A DNA stretch of 64,000 nucleotides, from NCBI RefSeq assembly GCF_003473485.1, contig NC_053042.1:35244762-35308761 (forward strand), written 5' to 3'. The first letter of the stretch is position 1; each line of letters opens with the position of its first letter. A model generated the notes under the pieces. That model ran no database searches. It had not been told where the DNA came from and saw nothing but the letters and a program-made list of their open reading frames with translations. The translations under genes and the position numbers were made by a program. This DNA is from Medicago truncatula. Taxonomy: Eukaryota; Streptophyta; Magnoliopsida; Fabales; Fabaceae. Shown here piece by piece: positions 1-13,160 of this stretch.

Positions 1-997
1 ATGGTTCATAATATAGACCACATACATCATTAAATGAATGAACCTATAAAGTGAATTTTGCTTATATTTTGAAACGGAAGAAGTATTTATTCAATTATAT
101 ATCACCATATATGTCGATATTTATGAAGATATTTTATATAAAGCAGTGCAACAAGTAACATAATAATTAAAATTGAAAATTTGATTGGATGACTGTATAA
201 ATAAATTTCATGAGATGAGTTTATACTCTTAAACTAAAATTTGATTAAAAACATATTAATAGTTTTTATTTGGTTTAATATGTGGAACTTTAAGTATATC
301 TAGGAGGTGATTTCTTAAGTGTTTTAAGAGACTCACGAATTAGCATTCAATAAAAGAATGATCTCATATGCACCATTAACTTTAAGTATAACTACTTATA
401 ATGTTACACATATGAATGATTGTGATTTGTAGATAGTATAAAGATTTTAAAATATCGGTGTATGAAAATTAATCATTAAGAACGAACAAATATACCTTCT
501 ATCATACACCATTTATTTTATTTTATTTAAAAGAGTAGAGCGACAAAACACATTCATATTAAGTGTAAAACAAAATGCGGAGTTGCATGCTCAAACTCGA
601 CAACCGCCGTCATTTTACCATCTAAGTCATCTATCCAAGACATTGTTTACCATCTTTATATACCGAACTACGAAATATTACATCTTTACGTATCTTATAA
701 ATAAAAATGGACATGTACATCACACCCAAATGAATATGGAAAGAGAGAAAAGGTTTTAATTTTTCCATGGAAAACAATTAATCACCAAATCTGAAAAACC
801 AAACCATTTTAATCCCATTCAAGGCCATAAAATCTTAGTCAAATAAATGATACGTTGTGATTATACCGTTCAAAACAAAAAGAAGATATTTTCAAAAACA
901 TAAAATGGTTTCCTTAAAAAAAAAAAATAACATAAAAAGAATAATAATAAAAAAATATATTTTCTTCTCCGATGAGAACAACTCCCGCGTCATCAGG

Positions 998-1020
998 CAC
1001 GTGTTTCTCCCTCTATAAAA
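998..1020 (+). promoter_or_regulatory. G-box and TATA box of the F-box/LRR gene
   Basis: A CACGTG G-box lies at 998-1003 and a TATAAAA box at 1014-1020, about 175 bases before the ATG at 1194. The tract between them and the ATG is rich in A and pyrimidines, as expected for a plant 5' leader. The rest of 1-997 is AT-rich and shows nothing else I recognise. Transcription start is inferred, not seen. Confidence 0.5.
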
Positions 1021-1193
1021 ACGAAACACAAAATTCACATTTTAAAAAAAATCAAAAATAAAAAATCTGAAAAATTAAATATTTTTAGCGTCAAAAACAA
1101 TACCAAAAGCGCGCGAACTCTCCCGCGTTATTAGTTCTTATATTTTTATTAAAACACATTGAACTCTCATTTTTCTTTCTCTCGTTCTTAACA

Positions 1194-4100
1194 ATGCAAC
1201 ACTCAATTAACGCCGCCGCATCGCAATCTTCACGCGGCGGCGACACCGCCGAAAGCTCCGATACAAAAAAAGGAAAGAAACGTGGCAGTTATAATTGTGG
1301 ACGTTGTGGCCTTCCCAAAAAAGGACATAACTGTAATATCAAAACGCCAGTTTCCACCACAACCACCACCACTACGCCGGTAGATTCATCTTTATCTATC
1401 GTTTCTGTACCGTCTGCGGTCTCGGTGATTCGTCAACCACCGTCGAATCTCCGGCGAGCGCTTTCGTTTGACGGTCTTGACGATCGAGGCAGTGGACTTG
1501 ATCTGTTGAGGCTTGACGATAAAGCGTATGGTGACGGTGACGGTGATGGAGATGGTGATGGCGATGGAGATTTGTTGGATCTGGAACTAGATCTAGAACC
1601 AGATCTAGATGTGGAGATTGATTCGAGCGGTTTGCCTGGGAATTTAAGGTGGGATGTTTTGAGGAGGTTACCGCCGGCGGGATTGTTATCGGCGGCGAAG
1701 GTGTGTAAGGGATGGAGGGAGACGGCGAGGAAGCTGTGGAAAGCGACGGAGGAGTTGAAGCTTAGGGTTCCGGTGAAGGTTCATGTTGGATTTGTTGCAT
1801 CGATGCTGCAGAAATGTCCTGGGATTTTGAGGCTTTCGCTTAGAATGGAAAGGTGTGAAATTTTCCAGATCCACGTTAAGAATAAGATTAATTGATGAAT
1901 TATATGATATTGACTAATTTAATCGAGAATTAATGGTTTAGTATTGTAAAATTATATAATGCATGCGTAAATTGAAATATGTGTGTTGATTTCTGAAGAT
2001 GGATGCACAAAAAAAATAGTTATAATCTGAATCTCAATTTATTAATTAATCGGTTTGGTTATAAAAGGATGATGAAAAAAATTAGATCTTATAAATGAGA
2101 TTGTGTATCAGATTTGTTTGAAAAAAAATTGTATTTATTTATGTTCTAAGATTTGTGTTGTATTATTTATATGTTCTAAGATTTGTATAATATTATAATG
2201 TTATAAATCTGATTTGTTTCATTTTGCAGTGATTTTGATTCGACTATGCTGGCTTGCATTGCATTTTCATGCCCCAATCTGGAGTCTATGGAGATCTCTG
2301 TCTTTGACACCGCAACCAATCGGATCAATGGGTATTACTCATGCTCCTCTCTTTTAATTTTTTAAACCCCTTTTTTTGCTGCTTTGTGTAATGAGTTTTC
2401 AGTTCTTGAACATCTAACTATGCAATTAATGTTGGATCTAATTTAATTTTATACAATGTGAAAGTGAGGCAATAAAGTTGTTTAGTTAAGACACAAATGA
2501 CTAATTATTTCTTGTATGATTCCTACATTTTTAGATCCGTGTTTGGCATTGTTATTTGGTTAAATGTTGTTTATCGTTCAAATGCCACGATGTAAATGGA
2601 TGGAATCTTCATGGTGTATTGCCTTATTATAGATTGTAACTCTGCCTTTATCAGTAGAGGTGCGACTTTTGTTTTGTCCCATGGAAGATTTAAATTTCAG
2701 ATTCTTTTTAGACGCCTAGCTGCTAAAGCCTTCGTGTGCAGCTAGAACTTACATTATTAGCATATATGCAAGGTTAAGTAAAGAATAATGCTTTCTGCTG
2801 ATTAGCTTTATATGTTGTTCAACTATGACAATGCAGGGATGAACTAGGCCGATTTGTTGCTGACAAAAGAAACCTCAAAACCCTCAAGATGGAAGGTTGT
2901 TCTAATCTAGGGGGTTTTGTCCTCTCTTCATCTAGTTTGTCTACACTTTGGCTATCAGATCTGCACTCTCTGTCTAAGATGGTGATTGTTACCTTTCTTT
3001 GTTGTTCTTTAATGTGTGATTGATATTGATTATATTTATACCCTGAGATTGCATTCATATTGAATCCTAGTTGCTAACCGATGCTTTTAAATTGTAGGTA
3101 TTTAACTGTCCGCAGCTGAGAGAGATTTCACTTGAATTTTCTTGCCAAGAAAATGCCAGCACTGACCTCATAACTATGATTGAAGGATTGGGAAGAAGTT
3201 GCTTGAAATTGCAAAACATCCATATAGCTTCAATGCGGCTTTCTCATGCTGCTGTGCTTGCTCTTACTGCTGCTCAATTGAGGTTTGCCTTTTCTTTGGC
3301 AATTTATTGTCTGTTTTCATGTTGTTATTGGCATTAGCCACATGTGTTGAAATTCCATCTGTTATAAAAATTTGTAATCTATTATGTTTTGAACTTTCTG
3401 TTTTTATGAATTTATAATGTTTTTAACTTTCTTTTTCTATGTATTTGCACTATCTTTTGTATGAACCAACCATTGTAAAAGACCAAACATAGGATCATGT
3501 CGAATTTTATACTGCCTGCCAAATGCGGTGTCTGAAATAATATGAAACCAATTATTATAACTACAATGATCAACATGTATACACACTAATAAAAATTAGG
3601 CATTGATAAAAACTTGATTTTATTCCCAAAGTTATGAATATCCGAAATTCCGATGCTTTAACTGTTGGACTAAAGGTTATATATTTATCATGGGGATCTC
3701 ATGGTGTGCATAATCAGTGAAAATGTCTTTCTTAATTGTGCTTTCTTCTGTTTTTAAGAAATGAGTTAATGCTACTAACATCCCACTCAGTTGAAGATAT
3801 TAATGAAATTCTGTCAAAATATACAATTAATCAGGGGGTTGCGAATGCTTTCTCTTGTTCTTGGATCTGAATTAACCGATGCATCTGTTGCTGCAATTGC
3901 CTCAAGCTATCCAAATCTAGAGTTGCTTGACCTCAGTGGGTATGTATCTGTACCGATTCTTATTGACTTTGTAGTTTTTGTTGAAGTTTTGAAAATGTAT
4001 TTACCTTGGAGACAAAAGAAGCGTGATGGAACTCAATACCATAGATAAATTACAATCGAAGTTTTAGTATAAGAACTTATATTTCAAATACATATTTTTT

Positions 4101-5632
4101 TAATTACCATGTCTTTGTTTAAGAAATCAAGTTTGATGGGTTGCTGTCATAACAGATCTGGCATAAGTGACAGCGGCATTGGAATGATTTGCAACGTATT
4201 CCCTGAAACACTTAAAAGACTTCTCCTTGCTCTTTGCCCTAATGTGACTTCAAGTAATCTTTCGTTACATCCTCAATTATTTCACGAAACTTACACATTA
4301 TTAGATTATGTTTGTTTATATTAATCTGCTGTCACATGTTTCAGGTGGCATTCAATTTGCTACAGCTCAATTGCCACTTCTTGAACTTATGGACTGTGGC
4401 ATGACCATATGTGATCCTAATTTCCCAGATCCAACCACTGTCGAAAATAATGGCAAATCGCTGAAAACATCCAGTGCAAATCTACAGCATATAAACCAAA
4501 AGCTAATCATCAAACATAGCCGTTTAAAGAAACTCAGTTTATGGGGTTGCACCGGCTTGGATGTGAGTTTCAATTTTCACTAGACTGATGCCTTTTAAAG
4601 CATATTCTTTTTTAGGCTTCTAATCTGTATAGTTCTTTTCAAATTTATATGCAGGCCCTATACTTAAACTGCCCAGAACTCAATGATCTGAATCTAAATT
4701 CTTGTAGAAATTTGCATTCAGGTTTGCCCTTTCATGTTCCTGTTTTGTAACTATCAAATAATTTGTTGCAACTTACCAGGACTTCCTTTAAAATTGTATG
4801 ATTGATTATTTTCATTTATTAATTGGTTCAGAGCGGCTGTTGCTTCAGTGCCCCACTTTGGAAAATGTTCATGCATCAGGTTGTCAGGATTTGTTAGTCG
4901 AGGCTATCCAAAGTCAGGTAACAAAGTCAGGTTGTCCTTTCATGTTTCAGTAGTGTTCCATAATTAATGAATCAATGTTCTCTTTGAGATGTGACCTTTA
5001 TAGATTGCTTGTAGATATGAAGAACAAGATAACTTGAACTAATTTTCTCTGCATGAATAATATATTTATTATGATCTAGTTTGTTTGATATTTATTCCAG
5101 GCTTTCCTGGTTCTAATTTAAAATATACTTAATGATTTGTTTGCAGGTCCGCAATGTTTTTCCTGCTATAGATAACCATTCGCCTTCTAAACGTCTACCT
5201 GATGGCTCCAAAAGGGTTCGGGTTCCTTATTTACTTAGTGGCGAGGTAAAGCTAAAAGAAATAATATTATGCATGTTTTAAAAACATATTGTGTTTATCT
5301 AGGATTGAAAACTTTAAAAATAATATTTACTACGTAGCTATCTCTAAATCTAGTCTAAAGTAAGTTTGTGCATCAATGGCATCAAACAATTGTGTCTTTA
5401 CTGTGTGAACTGGTTTTGTTTCAAGCCTCCACAGAAGAAAAATTGGATTTTCTAGGGTAGTTCTTTCAAGTCATTCTGTACATAGTTACAGTCTTGCATG
5501 AATCCAATTTTATTTTGAATGTGAAAATCTAACATACAATATTATTTCTTATTTTTTCTTTTGTAGTCCCCTGAACCTGAAAAAAAGCGAAGGAGGATCG
5601 AGAGACTTCCGTGTAATGTGCTTGTGGACTGA
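1194..5632 (+). CDS. F-box/LRR-repeat protein with N-terminal Cys/His motif (11 exons, 609 aa)
   Basis: Exons: 1194-1852, 2230-2331, 2837-2981, 3098-3282, 3835-3939, 4156-4253, 4345-4562, 4655-4721, 4832-4917, 5147-5245, 5567-5632. All introns are GT..AG, the phases agree, and the CDS is 1830 nt. Residues 35-47 hold Cys-x2-Cys-x6-His-x-Cys (NCGRCGLPKKGHNC), a small zinc-knuckle-like motif. Residues 113-126 are seven Gly-Asp pairs followed by an acidic stretch. The F-box is about 147-185 (LPGNLRWDVLRRLP, then VCKGWRE). After it come leucine-rich repeats of the RNI type (CPNLESMEI, YPNLELLDLSG, CPELNDLNLNSC, CPTLENVHASGC). The C terminus is basic (KKRRRIERLP). F-box/LRR proteins are SCF ubiquitin-ligase substrate receptors: the F-box binds SKP1 and the LRRs bind the target. 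The target cannot be told here. The start is the first ATG of the long first exon, behind a TATA box. I do not assign an orthologue. Confidence 0.9.
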
Positions 5633-5939
5633 TCTCCCTTGAAACTTATTCTAATTTTTCTGTATGGTGATGAAGGTGGGCTGGAACTTGTTTTATTTTA
5701 TACATAAGAATGTGCAATATCTTGTATGTTATATTAAATGTATTATCCCTTAGCTACCAAACAGGTAATAATTTTTCAATTTAGGCTCTCAAACTGGTTC
5801 CCTAGATGAAACTGTATCTCATCTTAAACAAATGTTTATGTTTACAAATACTCTTGTATGAACTATGGTCTATGGATGAATGCCTCATTTTTAATGAAAT
5901 AAAGTATTTTATGAAAATTCCCCTACTAGACTACCAAGT
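5633..5939. other. 3' flank of the F-box/LRR gene
   Basis: AT-rich sequence after the stop codon, with AATAAA-like and AATGAAATAAAG tracts near 5890-5910 that could serve in polyadenylation. No gene is seen. Confidence 0.4.
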
Positions 5940-5946
5940 CATTTAA

Positions 5947-6960
5947 TTGGGTACTGATATAGGGCGAATGCCCATAGAATTGTTAATGCTTCATATATGT
6001 GCCATTCTTCGATCATTACACATAATCTTGATGTTGAGACAAAGTATCCAGACACTTGGACAGAGGTGTTTAAGAGAAGTTTGGAGTTTCCTGGTTTACA
6101 TTAGGAGATTTCAATATGCATCCTTACGAAGGAAAGAGCAGATTGAGGGTTGGGAAACAACCAAGGGTGAATTGTGTTTGAGAATGTTGGGGTTGATCCA
6201 TCTGTTTAATTTCCATGGATTTGAACCATAGACTCTTACTCGATATAATGTTTGAACCATAATCAAGGGTAGGCTAGGCCTTTTGATGATGGCTATTTGG
6301 GACCTGTACCTTTCCTTTCGAGTCGTGAAATGTAGCTCATACTTGAACTCAAGTATTCAACGAGTTTCAGGATACAGTCGATGAATGCAACTCAAGTGGA
6401 TTTTGCATTATCTTTCACAAGATATTGCTAGCTAGGTTGAAAGGAATTGACCGGAAAATGGATGATTAACCACAATTTGGAGAATTTCATAAATTGTGGA
6501 GATATTGTAAGGCTATTCTATACAAGAATGACTTATTATGGTACCAGTGAAACAACATTGGATCATATTTGGAGATCGAAGCACTTCCTACTTTGATCTC
6601 AAGAGTGATCAAAAGGCATCATAGTCATTAGGTGTTAAATTAATATTTACTCTCTCGTTCGAGTAAGAGCTCAAATAAGTTGAAATCCTTATTCTTTAAC
6701 AAGAGCAATTTGATCTTTGCACGAATGATAGTGATTTGTATGTCTACTTGAATTGCAATTTGCAACTACTGACAGCCAAGTTCTTCCAAATGAGGTTGGA
6801 GACTTAATCACGGATCTCAAAACATTGAAACAGATCCCAATCCCTTTCTGAGGACTTGCATACACCCAAGGGACCCTAGGGGCCCTTGAAGAGTGACCCC
6901 TGCATGATTGCTTTCTTTGCCTTCTAGGGAATTTTTGAATATCATTCAATGGTCCAATCT
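5947..6960 (+). mobile_element. Degenerate LINE (non-LTR retrotransposon) fragment
   Basis: Short stretches of LINE ORF2 can be read on the plus strand in changing frames. At about 6102 LGDFNMHP resembles the endonuclease GDFN motif. At 6427-6465 LLARLKGIDRKMDD resembles the segment linking endonuclease and reverse transcriptase. At 6571-6625 FGDRSTSYFDLKSDQK resembles the GDRNTKYFH motif. At about 6870-6960 GPLKSDPCMIAFFAF resembles the PLKAPGPDGF motif at the start of reverse transcriptase. Stops and frameshifts separate them, so it is not functional. The 3' part of the reverse transcriptase and the poly-A tail are absent. The family call rests on motif recognition by eye. Confidence 0.6.
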
Positions 6961-7017
6961 AGACTGCAAAATTAGAGCTGTGCTCTTTGAATTGGACCTC
7001 AGAAGATACTACGACTT

Positions 7018-7359
7018 GGGATGTTTGTTTCTTGGTTATAAAAATCATTCTCAGGAATATGATGTTTGTTAGAAAGTTAGGAAATTAATTCCCGGATATA
7101 AAGCATTTTCAGGAATAGATTTTTTCATGTTTTTATTCTCAAGAAAATGGGTGAGAATAAAATATTCCATGAAGGTGGGGATAAAACTTAAGTAACCACC
7201 TAGTAACTACCCATATTCCCCATCTTTACAAATAATCATAGGAATGTATTAATTAACCAATATATTTTTTTTTAAATACCCGGATTAAGATTCCACTTCT
7301 TAATTCCCGGGAACATTATTCCTGGTTATAAATTTCTCATCCAAGAAACAAATGCCCCC
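7018..7359. mobile_element. MITE with imperfect terminal inverted repeats
   Basis: The left end GGGATGTTTGTTTCTTGG matches the reverse complement of the right end (GGGGGCATTTGTTTCTTGG), and the similarity continues inward (GGTTATAAA..TTCTC against a rearranged counterpart). The roughly 340-bp body has no coding potential. The flanks (CTT / CTA) do not give a clear target duplication, so the superfamily is open; a PIF/Harbinger or hAT MITE is possible. Confidence 0.6.
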
Positions 7360-9730
7360 TAGCAATTTAAAAAGTTGATTTATGATGCCTAAATTTCAAA
7401 TCACATCAACTTTATAAATACCGTTTTTTTATATACATTTTTCACTTGAATATTGTAGGCTAATCAGTTTGCAATTTAGTGAAGTAGATTACCAATGCAT
7501 GCTTCTATGTGCCAAATGTCTTATGACTTGCGCAAAAGTAGGGTTGCACTTTGTCATGGAGATGGAACGTGGAACTTCAACATCTTTCTCCACTTCCTAC
7601 CTACTCTATAGTTTGAGATTATGGGTTGCCAAAACATGTTCTGTAACCATAAAATGTAGATAATGGGTCACTAAAAAAAACAATGCAGATAATTATAATT
7701 AACCATTTTAGGATTATAGGATATTAAAATTCTCAAAATGCAATGAACTTCTACAAAGTGATCAAAGTCTCAAAGAACTTTTAAATGGATTCATGGGTCC
7801 TTCCCCTTGTAATACTTGATGGTGGGATTTTTGCTATAAACTTTTAAAATGAAGTGTACGCATGTTTTCTTCACAATTGCATCTTTTGGTAGATACCTTT
7901 TTATTTAGCACTCCATTCAAAAGGGATTTTATTTTAAATATAAATTATGTTTTCCTTTAATTGATTTTAATTACCATTAGACAAAAATAACGACTGAACA
8001 ATAAAACCATCTTTTATTTAGTTTCAACCTATTATTTGCACAGACCATAAAAAAATATTGAAAAATGATCTAACATTCGCCCCTACTCGAACCATGCAAA
8101 TGACTTGAAGATTAAAACATACCATATTTATGCATCTTCCAACTTGATCAGGAACATGTTTTTCCTATTAAGTTCACATTTGACTTGGTTAAACTAATTC
8201 AATTGCTTCATGAATCAAGTAAGTTGAATTTGAGCTAAAAATTGAGCTTGTTAAATATAGGATCTGAAACTGTGTTATTCATAATTCCACTTATTTGACT
8301 CATGAATTAGTTGTATCTGTTATATATCAAATTATTTTAGAATTGTGTAGAAATTATAGATATTATCTTCTCTATCTATCTCATAATAAATGTTTTATAT
8401 TCAAAAATAAATAAATGTAAGTCCCAAAATAAGTGTTACTATGACTTACTGCATGTTTTTTATCAGAAAGATTCTAGCAGCCAAACTCACATACTAAATG
8501 CTGATAAGTGAAAAATTGTAGATTTTGCTTCAGGCATCATCATATTAAATATCTTTGCAACTACTATATGAGTTATATATTTTTGAAAAAATATCATTTA
8601 TCTTTTTTAATGCAACATTAATTGTTTTATTAGCGTTGTATTTTCTTTAATGAATACTACATGCATGCATAATTCCAATTAATCAATTATCCGCCACTTT
8701 ATATTATATTTATGATTATGACGACTACACTTATAAAGTTAAATTATAAAATTATTATTATTATTTGTTTTTCTTTTAAATATAGTTTCTCTTAATATGT
8801 GTGAAATAACATAATATAACTGAGACGAATATATAAACTACTATCACTTTAATCCAACAATATTAAATTTTATAATAAAAAGTTATTAGTATATTAAAAG
8901 TAACAAAAGACAAACATCAGTATAATTTAACTCTCCACTTGTCTTTATACTATCACTAAACAAGTTTGACTATAATTTCACAAGCATTACTTAGATAAGC
9001 ATAATTCAGTGTAAACAAACAAGGAATTTAAATTAAACTCTATTTATTTTTTTTATTTGTTTATTTATTCATTTATTTCAGAAAATAAAATAATAAATCA
9101 AACTAATACCCATGAGTATGCATAAATGCTATTTGAAAATGCACATGGCATTGTCCCCCACCCAATCAATCCACCTCCAACATGTTTAGGGACTAGCTAC
9201 GTTCTTGACCTAACTAACAATAAAAGATCAAAAACCAATTTCTATGCAAATTAAATACATATTTTTATCACAATTATAATTGTACAAATAATTGAAAAAA
9301 TCGTTAATTTAATACAAGGAATCGCAAATGAATTATAATAACAGAGGAAAATTTAAAGACAACTTGGAAGAGAAGAAAACGAAAAAAAAATGAAGTTACA
9401 ACAACATACAAGCGCATTATTATACTTATTCTTATGCAAGCACACAACAAGTAAATATAAATAGAGTTTTGCAACAGAAACACATAATTTAGAGTCATTA
9501 TCGTTTCTGGTCATAATTTATACTTGGACATCTCAATGCTTAATTAATTTTTTTTAAAATAATATATAACAAACCATATAATAATGTTACACATACACAA
9601 ATTATATCTATATATTTTTAACAGCTAGCTCATGAGTCCATATGTTTCTGCTGCAGCTTAACGTTGCTTCAGTTGCCAAGTCAACTGGGCATCACATGGA
9701 GCAGGTTATGGACTGTAAAGACTAGTCTAG
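7360..9730. other. AT-rich intergenic region, no gene seen
   Basis: Between the MITE and the 3' end of the minus-strand Aux/IAA gene there are only short chance ORFs, homopolymer tracts and AT-rich sequence. I see no coding domain, RNA gene or clear repeat pair. The last few hundred bases probably include the Aux/IAA 3' UTR. Confidence 0.4.
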
Positions 9731-12700
9731 CTAGCTCCTGTTCTTGCATTTTTCCATGGCTCTTGGTGCTGACATATATGATAAAAATTGCCGTTATTTT
9801 GCTTAGAATGTTAATAAAATCATCAATATAAAGGTAGACATTTTTTAACAAGTAAAAGATATTTTTATAAGTAAAGGGAATATCCAGAACTGTACGTCTT
9901 GTAAGTACGATTCAAATGGTTAAAAGATGTGAAGACATTCTGTGAGACTCATGATCGAACCCCAAATTCCAAGTGTGAGATTCACGACTAGACTAATTAA
10001 AACGTTTGAACCAAATAAAATATAAATATAGATATTATGTTTGGGTGACTAATTAAATGGATGTATATGGGTCCATGCATGAAGTTATATAGGTTTCTAT
10101 TTTGAAAAGTAAAAAGATAATAAAACTGATTAATTAAGATCATACAATATTCTATGGTTTACTAACCCCATCTATTGTATCCTAAAGTAAAAGAAATTTA
10201 GGAATCTCTTATTGAAAAAAAAGTATTTTTGGGATCTCTTAGTTTTGGTGATTAAGTGGTGTTTTTTGAATGGTAGAGTACCCCTTGTACTCAATACCAA
10301 TATATGAGCATACTATTAATTGCACTTATTATTTCCACTTCAATACAAACTTTATTTGCAGTAAAAAAAATAAAAAAAATAAAATGTCCTCGTGAGCTTA
10401 ACTCAGTTGGCATGAATAATGCATAATATATACAAGGTGCGGGATTCAAACTCCGACCACCACAAATAAAATAAATTAAATAAAGATCATACTAACCGAG
10501 TCCAATGGCTTCCTTTCCTTTCATGATACGTAGACGCTTGCATGAATCAATAAACATCCTGTCGACACAGAGAAAATAAAAATGTTTTCGTTAGCTATAT
10601 ATTGTGGTTGTGGTTTCTCTGTCTCATCATGGATCGATATTATTCTATAAATTAACAATAAATGTGTTCTTTTGTACCAAAAAATATAATATTTTTTTAA
10701 TAATTATGATTGAAATTAGTACTAAAATAAATAAAATAGGGTCAGTACCAATTAATTGAGTGGAAGAATGAATTGAAAACTTACTCCCATGGTACATCAC
10801 CGACAAGCATCCAGTCGCCATCTTTGTCTTCATAAGTTGGGACATAGTCGGAGCTGTTCAATAGATCCATCAACTTATTACTCTCATTCATGAAATCCTT
10901 AATGCCTTGGGATTCACAATTTCCTTCAATCAATTTCAATATAAAAAAAGAAACAACACACCATTAATACTTGATATCGATCGTCCATGTGTATATTCAC
11001 ATGCACCAATTAATATACTCAACTCAAGTTCCCATTTCTATGAAATTCAATTTATTCTTTCATGGTAGATAGATGAATGAGCCATGCAATATTAGGACAA
11101 AATTATAGCATGCATATTATAAATTATAAATATACATACATACAATAAAATTTGTGGTTAAACAAGCACTACTTCGATCCCTATTTATAAAACTCTTTTG
11201 GTAGTTCTCGTGAGCTTAATTCAGTTCGTAGGACAATCCTTATATAAGGTCCGAGGTTCAAACCCTGACCACAAAAAAAAAACTTTTGGTAAAATCACGA
11301 GAATTAAAAAAAAAATTAATATTTGTATTAAATTTGTTTGTAATTGTATTATTGTTTTTACAATTTCATCCTTTAAAAGAGAGAGTTTGTTTCTGTTTTC
11401 AACATGCTATTTCTTGTTGATTAAAGAAAAAAATTTATAATAAATAAAGGTTGAGGTAAAGAAATAATTAATGAAGTTGAAAATAACATAATAGTTCTAT
11501 AAAAAAGGACAAAAATTTTCAAAAAAATCTTATAATTAGAGACGGAGTATTTAGTTGTCTCGTAATTGAAGTGAAAGAGCGAAATGATAAGGAGTTCAAA
11601 TGTTCGATCCCTCATCTAACATATTAATAATACTAAAATTTACTGTAGTTATTTTTTTTTTTACCTGTGGTAAAGGAGTTAAACATTTTGGCCAAGGCAT
11701 CAGAGAGCTCTGGGTAACTCTTGTACATCTTGAGGTCTACTTTACGGAGGTAAGGTGCTCCATCCATGCTAACTTTCACAAAGCTTATTGGATTATTATT
11801 GCTATTCTTCTTTTCACTTTCTTCTGATCCTTCATTGCTCTTTTGGGCAGCAAACATGTTCTTACGGAATGACCGCACTGGTGGCCACCCTACCACTTGT
11901 GCCCTATACGTACAGTTCAATTAGTGAAGTGCTTGAGTATATATGAATATTTTAAATTACTAAAAATTAAAGAGAAAATTCTCAAGTTTTTGAAGGACCA
12001 GTTCATGATTGTATTTCTTTGGTACAGCTTGTAGTACCATTTATTTTAGCAATGAAATTAATTTTGTCTTTTCAAAAAAGAAAAAAACAGTTGATGATTA
12101 CACAATAAAAACATATAGTAGGTATTTGTTCCATATTATAAAGTTGATAACTTTTGAGATTTCCTTGTCCTTTGATATAAAACTATTTTTAATATTTATA
12201 TGGATTAACAATTTATTTATAAAAATATCCATATTTAATTCACAATTAAAAAATTTATATTTGTTTTCTCTGTCTTATGATAACAATAGTGTATAATAAG
12301 GACTCTCTTAAAAAAGAGAGTATATATAATAAGGACATGACCAAAAAAAATAAAAATAGTAAGGATTATAGAAAAAAGTAAGGGACAAGGACAATTAGAA
12401 AATATAAATTTGTTATAAGTAGATGACTCAAAATTTACTATATTGTTATGAGGTGAGTACACATCAAGACTAATTGGAAATTTTTCAATAAATAATTCAT
12501 TATGACAAACAATGAAAATATTTTTGTTTGTATATACATATTTTTTTGAAGGATTTATATATATTTCATTCAATATATAAATTATTAATTACAAAGGAAT
12601 GGAACACAGGAAATTATATTTCTTTTAATGTAATTTTTTTTTGAAGGAATTTCTTTTAATGTAAATGTTAGTTGAATTCTAATTAATTTTATGGATCGGA

Positions 12701-13079
12701 AAAGATATCATACATAGAATGAAAATTCACAACAAGAAATGAAGAATTAACCAGAATTAATTCTAAGATTTTTATGCATGCTTAAATATTTATAAGGTTA
12801 AATAACAACTTACTTAGCAGGAGGCTTGGCACCAGAATCAGAGAGCAGAAGAGCCTTCTCCTTTGGCTTAAATTGTGGATCTGTTGCTCCTTCCTTAGTA
12901 GAAAGATTAAGCTTCAAATCCACAGTGTTTGTTTCACTTTCACTCTCAGTTTCAGAAAAACCTCTCTTCCTTACTACTTCTGTTGTTTTCCCTGGCAATC
13001 CAAGTCCTAACCTCAGTTCAGTTTCATCAAACACCATCTTTTCCTCCTTTTTCATCCCTGCAACAACTTCCATTATCAA
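9731..13079 (-). CDS. IAA: Aux/IAA auxin-response repressor, IAA7/14/16/17 clade (5 exons, 247 aa)
   Basis: Minus-strand exons: 13079-12814, 11903-11665, 10923-10785, 10558-10497, 9768-9731. Phases agree and the CDS is 744 nt. All four Aux/IAA domains are present. Domain I is the EAR repression motif [10 protein letters not shown], which recruits TOPLESS. A KR pair (RKRGFSET) follows. Domain II is the degron [13 protein letters not shown], bound by TIR1/AFB receptors with auxin. Domains III/IV form the PB1 fold ([16 protein letters not shown]; the acidic OPCA run [17 protein letters not shown]), used for dimerising with ARFs. The end is [15 protein letters not shown] then [12 protein letters not shown], typical of this clade. 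The protein acts in the nucleus and is degraded when auxin rises. A second ATG lies two codons in, so the exact start is uncertain. Introns 2 and 4 each carry a small SINE. Confidence 0.93.
10386..10463 (+). mobile_element. tRNA-derived mini-SINE, copy 1 (in Aux/IAA intron 4)
   Basis: A 78-bp unit starting GTCCTCGTGAGCTTAACTC. It has an A-box-like AACTCAGTTGG and a B-box-like GGATTCAAACTCC spaced as in a tRNA, and an A-rich end. It is bounded by the 9-base repeat AAATAAAAT (10377-10385 and 10464-10472). That duplication is A-rich and so weaker evidence than that of copy 2. The same unit recurs at 11204 and 57456. Confidence 0.65.
11204..11282 (+). mobile_element. tRNA-derived mini-SINE, copy 2 (in Aux/IAA intron 2)
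   Basis: A 79-bp unit, GTTCTCGTGAGCTTAATTC onward, with B-box-like GAGGTTCAAACCCTGACC and a terminal A run. It is flanked by the exact 9-base direct repeat CTTTTGGTA (11195-11203 and 11283-11291), which fits target-primed retroposition. It lies in the antisense orientation inside intron 2 of the Aux/IAA gene. Confidence 0.75.
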
Positions 13080-13160
13080 GTTTTTTCTCTCTCTAAATTT
13101 TTCTTTCTCTCTCTAAGCATTCAGTGTGATTTGATTGGTTTGTGACAATAATAGAGGAAG

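Noticed and set aside
10386-11282. tRNA genes
   Set aside because: The A- and B-box motifs are there, but no intact cloverleaf or anticodon arm; direct repeats and A-tails indicate SINEs.
12826-13116. 96-codon plus-strand ORF
   Set aside because: Antisense shadow of Aux/IAA exon 1.
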